A stretch of DNA of 41,495 bases from an uncultured Faecalibacterium sp. (GTDB lineage Bacteria > Bacillota > Clostridia > Oscillospirales > Ruminococcaceae). Below the pieces are notes generated by a model. That model had not been told where the DNA came from and did no database searches. It was given only the letters and a program-made list of their open reading frames with translations. Shown in pieces: positions 7,822 through 15,264 of the stretch (positions are counted from its first letter, which is position 1; each line of letters begins with the position of its first letter). A program made the translations under genes and the position numbers. The DNA is taken from assembly GCA_934512105.1 (NCBI GenBank), contig CAKSWQ010000017.1, positions 1 through 41,495 on the forward strand, in the 5' to 3' direction.

Positions 7822-8292
7822 TCAGCACAGAGCTACCAGTGTGGGCAGGCAATTCTGCTGTTCAGCGGCCTCCTGCTCAGCCTTTTTGCTGGCCTGAATT
7901 TCGTCGATCGTACTCTTAAAGGCGTCCACAAGGTTCTTGACGGAGAGATAGATGCTGCGCGCCTGACAATAGGCATAATAACCGCCCAGACCGGCCAGAC
8001 CGACCGTGGCGACCTTGCTCCAGGTGTTCAGCTTGCCCCAGTAGTGTCCCACGGCATCACCAACGCCCAAACCGTCGTTCAGGGCATTCTGCATACCGGA
8101 GACTGCGCCTTGGAACGCATAGCGCCCCATCACGCCCAGCAGGTTTACCGTAACATTGATGCCAAAGGCCATGACCTGCTCCGGGGTAATGTTGATGGAA
8201 AGGGCACCGCCCTCGGTGTAGGTCATCTCCTCGGCAGAGAGCACAGAGTAGCCGGCAGGCAGCTGCAGCGGGCGCTGATATGTATGATCCAT
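7822..8292 (-). CDS. MAM-like double-glycine-leader protein
   Basis: 156 aa. The leader (residues 1-29) contains LPAGYSVLSAEEMTYTEGG followed by Ala, fitting the LSxEE-M-GG consensus of peptides exported by C39-peptidase ABC transporters. As I recall it, the Faecalibacterium anti-inflammatory protein MAM begins with PANYSVIAENEMTYVNGG then Ala, sharing P-A-Y-S-V and E-M-T-Y, GG-A in register. The predicted mature part (127 aa) is about MAM-sized, with hydrophobic and glycine-rich segments (FGINVTVNLLGVMGRYAFQG; VATVGLAGLGGYYAY) and a terminal pair of cysteines (NCLPTLVALC). The ATG at 8292 has AAAGGAG upstream and a consensus promoter before it, so upstream in-frame starts are ruled out. The first gene of a two-gene operon. 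A bacteriocin-like or host-signalling role is inference. Confidence 0.7.
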   Translation of the reverse strand: MDHTYQRPLQLPAGYSVLSAEEMTYTEGGALSINITPEQVMAFGINVTVNLLGVMGRYAFQGAVSGMQNALNDGLGVGDAVGHYWGKLNTWSKVATVGLAGLGGYYAYCQARSIYLSVKNLVDAFKSTIDEIQASKKAEQEAAEQQNCLPTLVALC

Positions 8293-8350
8293 GATGGAAA
8301 ACTCCTTTCGCACACAGAACTCCCCAAGGGGCAGTTCATCTAGTAACTGA

Positions 8351-8379
8351 ATTGTAGCATATCTGCACAAAAATGACAA
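8351..8379 (-). promoter_or_regulatory. Promoter of the MAM-like gene pair
   Basis: Minus strand: -35 TTGTCA (8374-8379), 17-bp spacer, -10 TACAAT (8351-8356), giving a leader of about 50 nt before ATG 8292. Confidence 0.75.
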
Positions 8380-8409
8380 GAGAGCGCGGGTTTAAAAACC
8401 ATGATACAT

Positions 8410-8426
8410 TTGTGAATATATTGTGA
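8410..8426 (-). promoter_or_regulatory. Candidate regulator site: two TCACAA direct repeats 11 bp apart
   Basis: TCACAA occurs twice on the minus strand (8421-8426 and 8410-8415), one helical turn apart and starting about 30 bp upstream of the -35 of the MAM-like operon. This geometry is common for response-regulator dimers. No cognate regulator is nearby. Confidence 0.35.
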
Positions 8427-8530
8427 CACTGTACTGTAAAATTGACCTGAATACGCCACAAACAGGAAAAACACCTGCTTTTTTACGGCGAAAAAATGTT
8501 GTAGCAGAAACGTGCTGAAAAGCTGCCAAC

Positions 8531-8596
8531 AACAAAGGCATCTGCCTGTACCCGCTGTGCAGGACGCAGCAGCGGGCAAAGCAGATGCCTTGTGTT
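8531..8596 (-). terminator. Two-tier hairpin after malQ
   Basis: The outer stem pairs AAGGCATCTGC with GCAGATGCCTT and the inner stem pairs CCCGCTG with CAGCGGG. The minus-strand 3' flank is TTTGTTGTT, a weak U-tract. It begins 20 bp after the malQ stop and closes the glucan operon. Confidence 0.6.
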
Positions 8597-8615
8597 GTTT
8601 TACAGGAAAAGGGGG

Positions 8616-10088
8616 TCACAGTTTTTCCGGCACGCGCTCATACAACGTGGTCAGTTCGGCGATATGCCCGGCCAATGCAGCGGGCAGGGGCTGCGCCAGA
8701 CGCCAGCGCCAGTTTGCGCCCTGCGTGCTGGGGGTGTTGATGCGAGCCTCGCTGCCCAGATGCAGCCAGTCTGCCAGCGGGATGATGGCAGTGTCCGAAA
8801 CGCTGGCAAGGCAGGCACAGATCATACCCTCGGTCAGGGTCTCCGGTGTGCAGCGCAGATACCGGCAGGCGTATGCTACGTCCTCGGCGCTGGCGTTGCT
8901 GCGCCAGCCCTCGGTGGTCACATTGTCGTGGGTGCCGGTGTACACCACACTGTTGCGGGGGTAGGTGTGGGGCAGGTAGTTGCCCGACTCCCGGCTGTCG
9001 AAAGCAAACTGCATGATCTTCATGCCCGGGTAACCGCTCTCGGCCAGCATGGCCTTCACCTCCGGGGTCAAAAAGCCCAGATCCTCGGCGATGATATTGC
9101 CGCCGCCCAGCGCCTGCTGCATGGCGTGGATAAAGTCCCGGTCGGGGCCTTTTTCCCAGTGACCGCCCGCAGCCGTGGTGTTTTCGGCAGGGATGGAATA
9201 GTAGCTTTCAAAGCCCCGGAAGTGATCGATGCGCACCACATCGTAGATGGAGGTGGCGTGCTTCATGCGCCGCTTCCACCAGTCAAAGCCGGTGGCCTTG
9301 TGGGCGGGCCAGTCGTACAGCGGGTTGCCCCACAGCTGGCCGTCTGCCGCAAAGGCATCCGGCGGACAGCCGGCTACATGGGTCAGGTGCATCTGTCCAT
9401 CAGTCTGGAACAGCTCCGGGTGGGTCCACAGGTCGCTGGAATCCGGGCTGACATAAATGGGAATATCACCCACCAGCAGGACACCCTTGCGGTTGGCGTA
9501 GGCCTTCAATGCATTCCACTGGGTGTAGAAGAAGAACTGCACCGCCTTGTGGTAGCAGATCTGGTCGGCCAGCCGTGCCTTTGCGGCGGCAATGGTCTCC
9601 GGCTCCCGGCAGCGCAGGGCGTCCGGCCAGTCGGCAAGGCCTGCCTGTCCCTGCTCGGCCTTCACAGCCATGAACAGGGCGTAATCCTCCAGCCAGAAGC
9701 TCTGCGCTGCGCAGAAGGCTTCATAAGCAGGGGAGGGGGCGGCCAGCAGCCGGTCGGCGGCCTTTTTCAGCAGTACCGGGCGCTGATTGTACAGTGCACC
9801 GTAGTCAACAGTGTCCACCGGCTGCGCGGAAGGGATCTCCTCGGCGGTCAGATAGCCATCTGCCGCCAGCAGCCGATAATCGATAAAGTAGGGGTTTCCG
9901 GCAAAGGCGGAAAAGCTCTGGTAGGGGCTGTCGCCATAGCCGGTAGGGCCGATGGGCAGGATCTGCCAATAGGTCTGCTTTGCCTCGGCCAGAAAATCAA
10001 CGAATGCGGTCGCTTCACTGCCCAGCGTACCGATGCCAAAAGGCCCCGGCAGACTGAACACCGGCATCAAAATGCCGCTTGCACGCAT
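8616..10088 (-). CDS. malQ: 4-alpha-glucanotransferase (amylomaltase, GH77)
   Basis: 490 aa, normal for bacterial MalQ. Cytoplasmic disproportionation of malto-oligosaccharides. GH77 features include MPVFSLPGPFGIGTLG at the N-terminus, IGPTGYGDSPYQSFSAFAGN, a nucleophile region VVRIDHFRGFESYY (Asp in RIDHFRG), the acid/base region NIIAEDLGFLTPEV (Glu in AEDLG) and GTHDNVTTEGW near the C-terminus. The start is ATG 10088, with AAGGAGG 8 bases upstream; a GTG at 10097 overlaps the ribosome binding site. It follows the permease gene by 13 bp, so import and processing of maltodextrins are co-expressed. A hairpin terminator lies just downstream. Confidence 0.93.
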   Translation of the reverse strand: MRASGILMPVFSLPGPFGIGTLGSEATAFVDFLAEAKQTYWQILPIGPTGYGDSPYQSFSAFAGNPYFIDYRLLAADGYLTAEEIPSAQPVDTVDYGALYNQRPVLLKKAADRLLAAPSPAYEAFCAAQSFWLEDYALFMAVKAEQGQAGLADWPDALRCREPETIAAAKARLADQICYHKAVQFFFYTQWNALKAYANRKGVLLVGDIPIYVSPDSSDLWTHPELFQTDGQMHLTHVAGCPPDAFAADGQLWGNPLYDWPAHKATGFDWWKRRMKHATSIYDVVRIDHFRGFESYYSIPAENTTAAGGHWEKGPDRDFIHAMQQALGGGNIIAEDLGFLTPEVKAMLAESGYPGMKIMQFAFDSRESGNYLPHTYPRNSVVYTGTHDNVTTEGWRSNASAEDVAYACRYLRCTPETLTEGMICACLASVSDTAIIPLADWLHLGSEARINTPSTQGANWRWRLAQPLPAALAGHIAELTTLYERVPEKL

Positions 10089-10101
10089 ACCGTGCACCTC
10101 C

Positions 10102-10944
10102 TTAGCCCTTTACAGCACCGGCCACGACACCCTCGATGATGTACTTCTGGCAGGTCATGTAGAGGATAATAATGGGGATGATCGCAATGATGATGCAGGC
10201 CATCATGGGAGCCAGCTCCACGCGGCCGTAGCCGCCGCGGAAATACTGGATGGCCATGGGGATGGTGCGGTACTTCTTGATATCCAGCACCAGCGTGGGC
10301 AGCAGGTAGTCGTTCCATACCCACATGGTCTCCAGAATGGCAGTGGAGATCATGGTAGGCTTCAGGATGGGGAACACGATCTTGAAGAAGATCTGGATGG
10401 GGTTGCAGCCGTCGATCATGGCTGCTTCCTCGATCTCCATGGGCACGCTCTTCATGAAGCCGGTGAACATGAACACCGCCAGACCGGCACCGAAGCCCAG
10501 ATAGATGATGCAGATGTTCCAAGGGGTGTTCAGCTTCAGCTGGTCAGCGGTCTTGGAAAGGGTGAACATGACCATCTGGAAGGGGACGACCATGGAGAAC
10601 ACGATTAACAGGTTCATGAACTTGCTCAGCTTATTGTTTACACGGGTCAGGTACCAACCGGTCATAGAGCAGCACAGCAGGATCAGCACCACACTGCTGA
10701 TGGTGATCAGAAGGCTGTAACCCATACTGGAGAGGAAGTTCATCTTGGTCACGCCGTAAACGTAGTTGCGCAGACCGGCAAAAGTCTCGGCGGTGGGCAG
10801 ACGGAACACCGTAGAGGTGGTAAAGCTGCCTTCGGTTTTCAAGCTGTTCAGCAGGATCAGTACGATGGGGTAGATCCACAGCAGGCACAGCACCGCCATT
10901 ATAATAACAAAGAGGGCGTCCCAAGTTCTTTTCTGTTTCGACAT
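10102..10944 (-). CDS. Carbohydrate ABC transporter permease, MalG type
   Basis: 280 aa, about six membrane segments. The EAA loop that contacts the ATPase is clear: EEAAMIDGCNPIQIFFKIVFP, with P-I-LKPT following. N-terminal SKQKRTWDALFVIIMAVLCL is typical of CUT1 family permeases. Its ATG shares one base with the TAA of the preceding permease (TAATG), indicating coupled translation. With the binding protein and MalQ around it, malto-oligosaccharide import is the likely role. No ATPase gene is present, so a shared MsmK-type ATPase encoded elsewhere is presumably used. Confidence 0.88.
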   Translation of the reverse strand: MSKQKRTWDALFVIIMAVLCLLWIYPIVLILLNSLKTEGSFTTSTVFRLPTAETFAGLRNYVYGVTKMNFLSSMGYSLLITISSVVLILLCCSMTGWYLTRVNNKLSKFMNLLIVFSMVVPFQMVMFTLSKTADQLKLNTPWNICIIYLGFGAGLAVFMFTGFMKSVPMEIEEAAMIDGCNPIQIFFKIVFPILKPTMISTAILETMWVWNDYLLPTLVLDIKKYRTIPMAIQYFRGGYGRVELAPMMACIIIAIIPIIILYMTCQKYIIEGVVAGAVKG

Positions 10945-11795
10945 TACTGCTGCACCTCCTTAGAGCGGGTAAAGTGGAGCTGGATCAGCGAGATGACCAC
11001 CACGATCAGGAAGAACACAACAGCCTTTGCCTGACCGATGCCCTTCCACTGCGCACCGGAGCGGCCGTAGAAGGTGTTGTAGATGTTCAGAGCCAGCATT
11101 TCACTTGCGTTGGCGGGCTCGCCTGCGGTCAGGGCCACGTTCTGGTCGAACAGCTTGAAGCTGTTGGTCAGGGTCAGGAAGGTGCAGATGGTCACGCTGG
11201 GCATGACCATGGGGATCTTGATCTTGAACAGGATCTCGCGGTCGTTGGCACCGTCGATCTTAGCCGCCTCGATCAGGTCGCCGGGCACGCTCTGCAGGCC
11301 GGCCACATAGATGATCATCATGTAGCCGATCTGCTGCCAGCACATCAGGATGACCAGACCGACAAAACCGGCCTTGGCATCCAGTGCCAGCAGGGGCTTC
11401 TGCAGGTTCGCCAGCACGCCGTTGAGCAGGATCTGCCAGATATAGCCCAGCAGGATGCCGCCGATCAGGTTGGGCATAAAGAACACAGTACGGAAGATGT
11501 TGGTGCCCTTGATGCCGCGGGTCAGCACCAGCGCAATGGCAAAGGCGCACACGTTGATGAGCACGGTGCTCACCACGGTAAAGACCGCCGTAAAGCCGAA
11601 AGCATGCAGGAAGGTGGAATCCTGAAATACCGAGATGTAGTTCTGGATGCCCACAAAGGTGGTTTTGGAAACGGTAGTGAACCGCTGGAAGGACAGATAG
11701 GTGCCCCAGATAAAGGGCCAGATGAAGCCGATGATAAAGGCGACCAGAGTAGGCAGCACAAATATCGGCCAGTATTTACTAATGGCTTTTTGCAT
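10944..11795 (-). CDS. Carbohydrate ABC transporter permease, MalF type
   Basis: 283 aa, six predicted membrane segments, CUT1 family. The EAA motif reads IEAAKIDGANDREILFKIKIP. The ATG at 11795 has CAGGAGGT upstream. It lacks the extra N-terminal segments of E. coli MalF, as usual in Firmicutes. It is separated from the binding-protein gene by a 102-bp gap holding a strong hairpin, so permease levels are probably below those of the binding protein. Confidence 0.88.
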   Translation of the reverse strand: MQKAISKYWPIFVLPTLVAFIIGFIWPFIWGTYLSFQRFTTVSKTTFVGIQNYISVFQDSTFLHAFGFTAVFTVVSTVLINVCAFAIALVLTRGIKGTNIFRTVFFMPNLIGGILLGYIWQILLNGVLANLQKPLLALDAKAGFVGLVILMCWQQIGYMMIIYVAGLQSVPGDLIEAAKIDGANDREILFKIKIPMVMPSVTICTFLTLTNSFKLFDQNVALTAGEPANASEMLALNIYNTFYGRSGAQWKGIGQAKAVVFFLIVVVISLIQLHFTRSKEVQQ

Positions 11796-11823
11796 GATAT
11801 ACCTCCTGAGGGAGCTGTCTGAT

Positions 11824-11862
11824 AAAAAGGAAAGGAGGCGGGCGAACTTTTCGCCCGCCTCC
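11824..11862 (-). terminator. Strong hairpin between binding protein and permease genes
   Basis: A 13-bp perfect stem (GGAGGCGGGCGAA with TTCGCCCGCCTCC, 3-base loop) followed on the minus strand by TTTCCTTTTT. It sits inside the operon after the binding-protein gene and likely gives partial termination or 3'-end protection. Confidence 0.75.
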
Positions 11863-11897
11863 CGTTTTAATTCCTAGGGAGATCTCCGGTCAAAGGC

Positions 11898-13238
11898 TTA
11901 GCCGTTGGCCAGCTTGTACTCCTTGGCCCAGCCATCCACAAATGCGGTGACAACATCGTCCCACTTGCCGGTGCCTGCTGCGTATGCAGTCAGAGCGCTG
12001 CCCACGCCGTTCTTCCACTCCTCGGAAGGCATGGTGGAGAAGCACCAGTCAACACTGGTCTTGCCGTCGGCCACATACTCGTTTGCAATGGTGATCAGGG
12101 GGTTGGTGGAGTCCTTAGCCTTCTTGAAGGGGATCACGAAGCCCATGTCGTCTGCCATAGCAGAAGTGCCCTTGTCGGAAGTGACACACCAGTACAGGAA
12201 GTCCAGAGTAGCCTGAATGTCAGCCTCGGAAGAGGTGTTGTTGACGCACCAGAAGTTCTCGGAACCGGTGCACAGACCCTGATTCTCCTCGCCGTCCACG
12301 CCGATGTAGATGGGCAGCATACCCAGATTGTCATCGCCCAGATCCTTCACATCGCTGTAAGCCCAGGTGCCGTTCTGGTAGAACACGGCCTTCTTGCCCA
12401 CGAACTCAGCCACTGCATCGTTGCCGGTCTTGGAAGCCAGCAGCTTGGGATCGCAGGTGGAATCGGTGATGTACAGATCCCAGATCTGCTTGTAGTTGTC
12501 CAGATAGGTGCCCTTGATGGCGTCGGTGGAGCCGATGCCGTCTGCCTTGTACTCGTAGTAGATGGGCAGGTTTGCCAGATGGGTCTTGAAGCGCCAGTCA
12601 GAAGAACCATCCATACCGGCAGAGGTGAAAGCACCTTCCACGCCCAGCTCAGCCTTGCGAGCCTGAATGTCGTCAGCAACCTTCTTCAGGTCAGCGAAGC
12701 CCTTGATGTCCTCCTGCTTGTAACCGGCGGCGGTCAGCAGTTCCTTGTTGTAGATGATGCCGTAGGTCTCGATGACGTATGCAATGCTGGTAACAGCGTC
12801 GCCGTCCTTCAGTGCAAAGGAGTCGCTGGTCAGCTCGCCGTAGACAGGGCTGCCGGACAGATCGTAGCAGTAATCCTTCCAGTTAGCCAGACCCACAGGG
12901 CCGTTCACCTGGAACAGGGTGGGAGCCTCGCTCTTTTCCATCTCGCTCATCAGGGTGGTCTCGTACTGGCCGGAAGCAGCGGTAACAACGGTCACGGGCA
13001 CGCCGGTCTCCTCGGTGTAGACCTTGGCCAAATCCTGCCAAGCCTGATCCTGCTCGGGCTTGAAGTTCAGGTAGTAGACCTTGCCGTCTGCCTTTGCAGC
13101 GGTGCTGGAAGCAGCGGTAGAACCGGCAGCAGAGGAAGCGGTGCTGCTGGAAGAGCCGCCGCAGGCAGCCAGACCCAGAGCAGCGGCAGAAACGCCGGCG
13201 GCCTTCAGGAAGTTACGACGAGTGATCATCTTTTTCAT
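11898..13238 (-). CDS. Extracellular sugar-binding lipoprotein of the ABC importer
   Basis: 446 aa, CUT1 solute-binding family (COG1653-like). The signal sequence carries both a twin-arginine motif (TRRNFLKAAG, residues 6-15) and a lipobox (LGLAAC, Cys at about 26), followed by a Ser/Ala-rich linker of about 25 residues. The mature domain begins near KVYYLNFKPEQDQAWQDL. Export by Tat with lipid anchoring is inferred from this signal. Gene order with two permeases, MalQ and LacI suggests malto-oligosaccharide binding, but specificity cannot be read from sequence. AGAAGGAG lies upstream of the ATG. A strong internal hairpin follows. Confidence 0.88.
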   Translation of the reverse strand: MKKMITRRNFLKAAGVSAAALGLAACGGSSSSTASSAAGSTAASSTAAKADGKVYYLNFKPEQDQAWQDLAKVYTEETGVPVTVVTAASGQYETTLMSEMEKSEAPTLFQVNGPVGLANWKDYCYDLSGSPVYGELTSDSFALKDGDAVTSIAYVIETYGIIYNKELLTAAGYKQEDIKGFADLKKVADDIQARKAELGVEGAFTSAGMDGSSDWRFKTHLANLPIYYEYKADGIGSTDAIKGTYLDNYKQIWDLYITDSTCDPKLLASKTGNDAVAEFVGKKAVFYQNGTWAYSDVKDLGDDNLGMLPIYIGVDGEENQGLCTGSENFWCVNNTSSEADIQATLDFLYWCVTSDKGTSAMADDMGFVIPFKKAKDSTNPLITIANEYVADGKTSVDWCFSTMPSEEWKNGVGSALTAYAAGTGKWDDVVTAFVDGWAKEYKLANG

Positions 13239-13282
13239 AATAAGTTCTCCTTCTTATTAAAATTACAGATCAACTATATACT

Positions 13283-13300
13283 CTCCGTCCCTCGACGGAG
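13283..13300 (-). other. Short hairpin between the LacI gene and the binding-protein gene
   Basis: CTCCGTC pairs with GACGGAG around a 4-base loop, 11 bp after the LacI-gene stop. There is no U-tract, so it is more likely an mRNA processing or stability element than a full terminator. Confidence 0.4.
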
Positions 13301-13311
13301 GGGATACTAAA

Positions 13312-14319
13312 TTAAATCGCCCTTACGCTTTCGCCCTGCTGCAATTCCGGCTGCAAGGTCACGGTCTGGGCGGGGGAGCCATGCTCGATCTGCCGCACCA
13401 GCAGTTCAATGCTTTGCAGCGCGATCTGCTCGCTGGGCTGGACGATGGTGGTCATCACTGGCACGCAGTAGCGGGACATCGTGATGCCGTCAAAGCCGAT
13501 CACTGAAACATCTTCCGGCACCCGGAACCCGGCGCTCACCAGCGCCCGGATGGCACCAAAGGCGATGACGTCGCTCATGGCAAACAGAGCGGTGAACTCT
13601 GCCCGGCGGGCCAGCAGGCTGTTCATGGCATGGTAGGCAGACTCGAAATCGTAGTTGGACAGACCGTACAGCTTATCGTTGAACAGGATGCCCGCATCCT
13701 CCATGGCCTGCTGTGCGCCCTTGCGGCGCATCACGCTGGGGTAGCTGGTCACCGGGCCGCCCAGAACGGCGATCTTGCGGTGTCCCTGCCGGATGAGGTA
13801 GTCCACAGCGGTATAGGCCGCTGCCCGGTCATCCACGCCCACCATGGATAGGTTGGGAAAATCCAGCTCGTCCGTGACAAGCGTGGTGAGTACCGAGGGA
13901 ACATTGATGCTGTCAAAGCCCCGTTGGAAGTTGGCCACGCTGCCGCCCAAGAAGATGATGCCCTTGGGCTTGATCTCCCGCAGGATCTTTTCGGCGGCGT
14001 CGATCTCGTTGGCGTTCTCGTCCAGATAAGAGACGATGCCGTTGTACCCGTACAGGGTGGCGGCGCGCTGGAGCTGCACCAGAAAATCCGAGAAGAAGAT
14101 GTTCCGGGTGCCCTTTACCACAAACACAAGACTGCGGGACTGCTGGATCTTCAGCTGTCGGGCGTTGGTGTTGGGCACGAACCCGGCCTCCCGCATCACC
14201 TTCAGAACGTGCTCCTTGGTCTCCGGGCGGACATCCGGCCTGTCGTTGATCACACGGGAGATGGTGCTGACGGAGCAGCCGCTGATCCGTGCGATATCCT
14301 TGATGGTCAGGTTTGCCAT
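13312..14319 (-). CDS. LacI/GalR-family transcriptional regulator
   Basis: 335 aa. The N-terminal LacI helix-turn-helix is clear (LTIKDIARISGCSVSTISRV, then INDRPDVRPET). A periplasmic-binding-protein-like effector domain follows (IIFLGGSVANFQRG, VVGVDDRAAAYTAVDYLI-like segment, VSVIGFDGITMSRYCVPVMTT). The start is ATG 14319, which places the DNA-binding domain at residue 1. A longer frame reaches 14484, but it crosses the promoter and the operators. Located directly upstream of the sugar uptake operon, it most likely represses that operon and itself. Confidence 0.88.
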   Translation of the reverse strand: MANLTIKDIARISGCSVSTISRVINDRPDVRPETKEHVLKVMREAGFVPNTNARQLKIQQSRSLVFVVKGTRNIFFSDFLVQLQRAATLYGYNGIVSYLDENANEIDAAEKILREIKPKGIIFLGGSVANFQRGFDSINVPSVLTTLVTDELDFPNLSMVGVDDRAAAYTAVDYLIRQGHRKIAVLGGPVTSYPSVMRRKGAQQAMEDAGILFNDKLYGLSNYDFESAYHAMNSLLARRAEFTALFAMSDVIAFGAIRALVSAGFRVPEDVSVIGFDGITMSRYCVPVMTTIVQPSEQIALQSIELLVRQIEHGSPAQTVTLQPELQQGESVRAI

Positions 14320-14350
14320 GTCGGCGAGCCTCGCTTTCTGAAAGTGTTTC

Positions 14351-14374
14351 GGGAACGTTGTCGGGAACGTTTCC
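14351..14374 (-). promoter_or_regulatory. Tandem LacI-type operators upstream of the regulator gene
   Basis: Two copies of GGGAACGTT spaced 12 bp apart. The upstream copy (14363-14374, GGGAACGTTTCC) is a near-perfect 12-base palindrome centred on CG, the usual LacI-family operator design; the other (14351-14360) is a half-conserved version. They lie just downstream of the -10, where bound repressor would block the start of transcription. Confidence 0.6.
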
Positions 14375-14383
14375 AGTGACATT

Positions 14384-14412
14384 AGTATGGCACATTTTGT
14401 ATAAAAAATCAA
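14384..14412 (-). promoter_or_regulatory. Promoter of the LacI-type regulator
   Basis: Minus strand: -35 TTGATT (14407-14412), 17-bp spacer, -10 CATACT (14384-14389). It is immediately followed by the two operators. Confidence 0.55.
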
Positions 14413-14636
14413 TATAGGTGATGTAACTTTGTACAACGTGTGCAATGAAATGCCCTGCGTTTGTGCAGTTTGATTTGAATGCAAAGCAGCCAGACTGCAA
14501 AAACCGAAAATTCCCGGTACAAGTCAGAACAGACCGGAAATTATCGTACCGCTTTGTAACTTTTTGCGCGGAAAAACGCTTTCCGATACGCAGCTGAATG
14601 TGCTATACTATGTGAAAAAAGAGGGGGTGAAATGCT

Positions 14637-15248
14637 ATGATCTTATCCTTACAGGGCTGCATGGCAGTGGGAAAGACCACGGCAGCCCGCTATCTGGAAC
14701 AGCACTGCCAACAGGTACAGGTCTGCTTTGAGGACAACGCTGCCGTCCTTGCAGAGATAAAGCAGCGTGGGCTGAATAAGAACAGCTATGCGGACTATCT
14801 GGAGATCCAGCGGCTTTTTTTGCGCAACGAGCTGCGCCGCGGGCAGGAAGCAAAAAAATACCCCCACGCCGTGATGGATTTTGGCGCGGAGGAGATCGAG
14901 TTCTACACCTTGAACTATCCCAAAAGCAGGGGGTTGGATTGGGATATCGAAGCGATTCGGCAGGCCTTAGCCCCGGAGCTTGCAGCGGTGCAGGCTTGTA
15001 TGCCGGAGCGCATTCTGTTTCTGGACGCTTCCGAAGCCGTCCTGCGTGCCCGTAAAGCGGGAGATACCACCCGTTCCCGGGAATTCTTTGCGTATTACCT
15101 GAACCATCTTCTGCCGCTGAAACGGGAATGGTTCCGGGAAAAGAAAAATGTGACCTTTCTGCTTACGGACGGCCTGACCGCAGCAGAGGTAGGGGAGTGC
15201 GTTGTGCACTATTGCAAAAAAGCCCTCCTGCTGCAGGAGGGCCAATAA
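14637..15248 (+). CDS. P-loop nucleoside/nucleotide-kinase-like protein
   Basis: 203 aa. Walker A is at the extreme N-terminus (GCMAVGKTT, residues 7-15). Downstream features resemble deoxynucleoside or thymidylate kinases: FEDN (about 31-34), a DFGAEEIEFY segment after VM, and a lid-like basic region KAGDTTRSREFF. The substrate is not evident. AGAGGGGGTG lies upstream of the ATG, and a possible -10 TATACT lies about 30 bp upstream of the ATG. It stands alone and faces the transglutaminase-like gene. Its last codons contain the hairpin that serves as terminator for that opposite gene. Confidence 0.6.
   Translation: MILSLQGCMAVGKTTAARYLEQHCQQVQVCFEDNAAVLAEIKQRGLNKNSYADYLEIQRLFLRNELRRGQEAKKYPHAVMDFGAEEIEFYTLNYPKSRGLDWDIEAIRQALAPELAAVQACMPERILFLDASEAVLRARKAGDTTRSREFFAYYLNHLLPLKREWFREKKNVTFLLTDGLTAAEVGECVVHYCKKALLLQEGQ
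15216..15242 (-). terminator. Terminator of the transglutaminase-like gene, inside the opposite coding sequence
   Basis: GCCCTCCTGC and GCAGGAGGGC form a stem that on the minus strand runs into T6 (15216-15221). It starts 22 bp after the minus-strand stop and lies wholly within the last codons of the plus-strand kinase gene. Confidence 0.75.
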
Positions 15249-15264
15249 AGGCTGTAAAGTGTTT

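Noticed and set aside
8308..8379. Longer start for the MAM-like gene at 8379
   Set aside because: It would start inside the -35 of the promoter and place extra residues before a typical leader.
10974..11822. A 282-codon open frame antisense to the MalF-type permease
   Set aside because: Extremely His/Asp/Gln-rich, the antisense of hydrophobic membrane segments.
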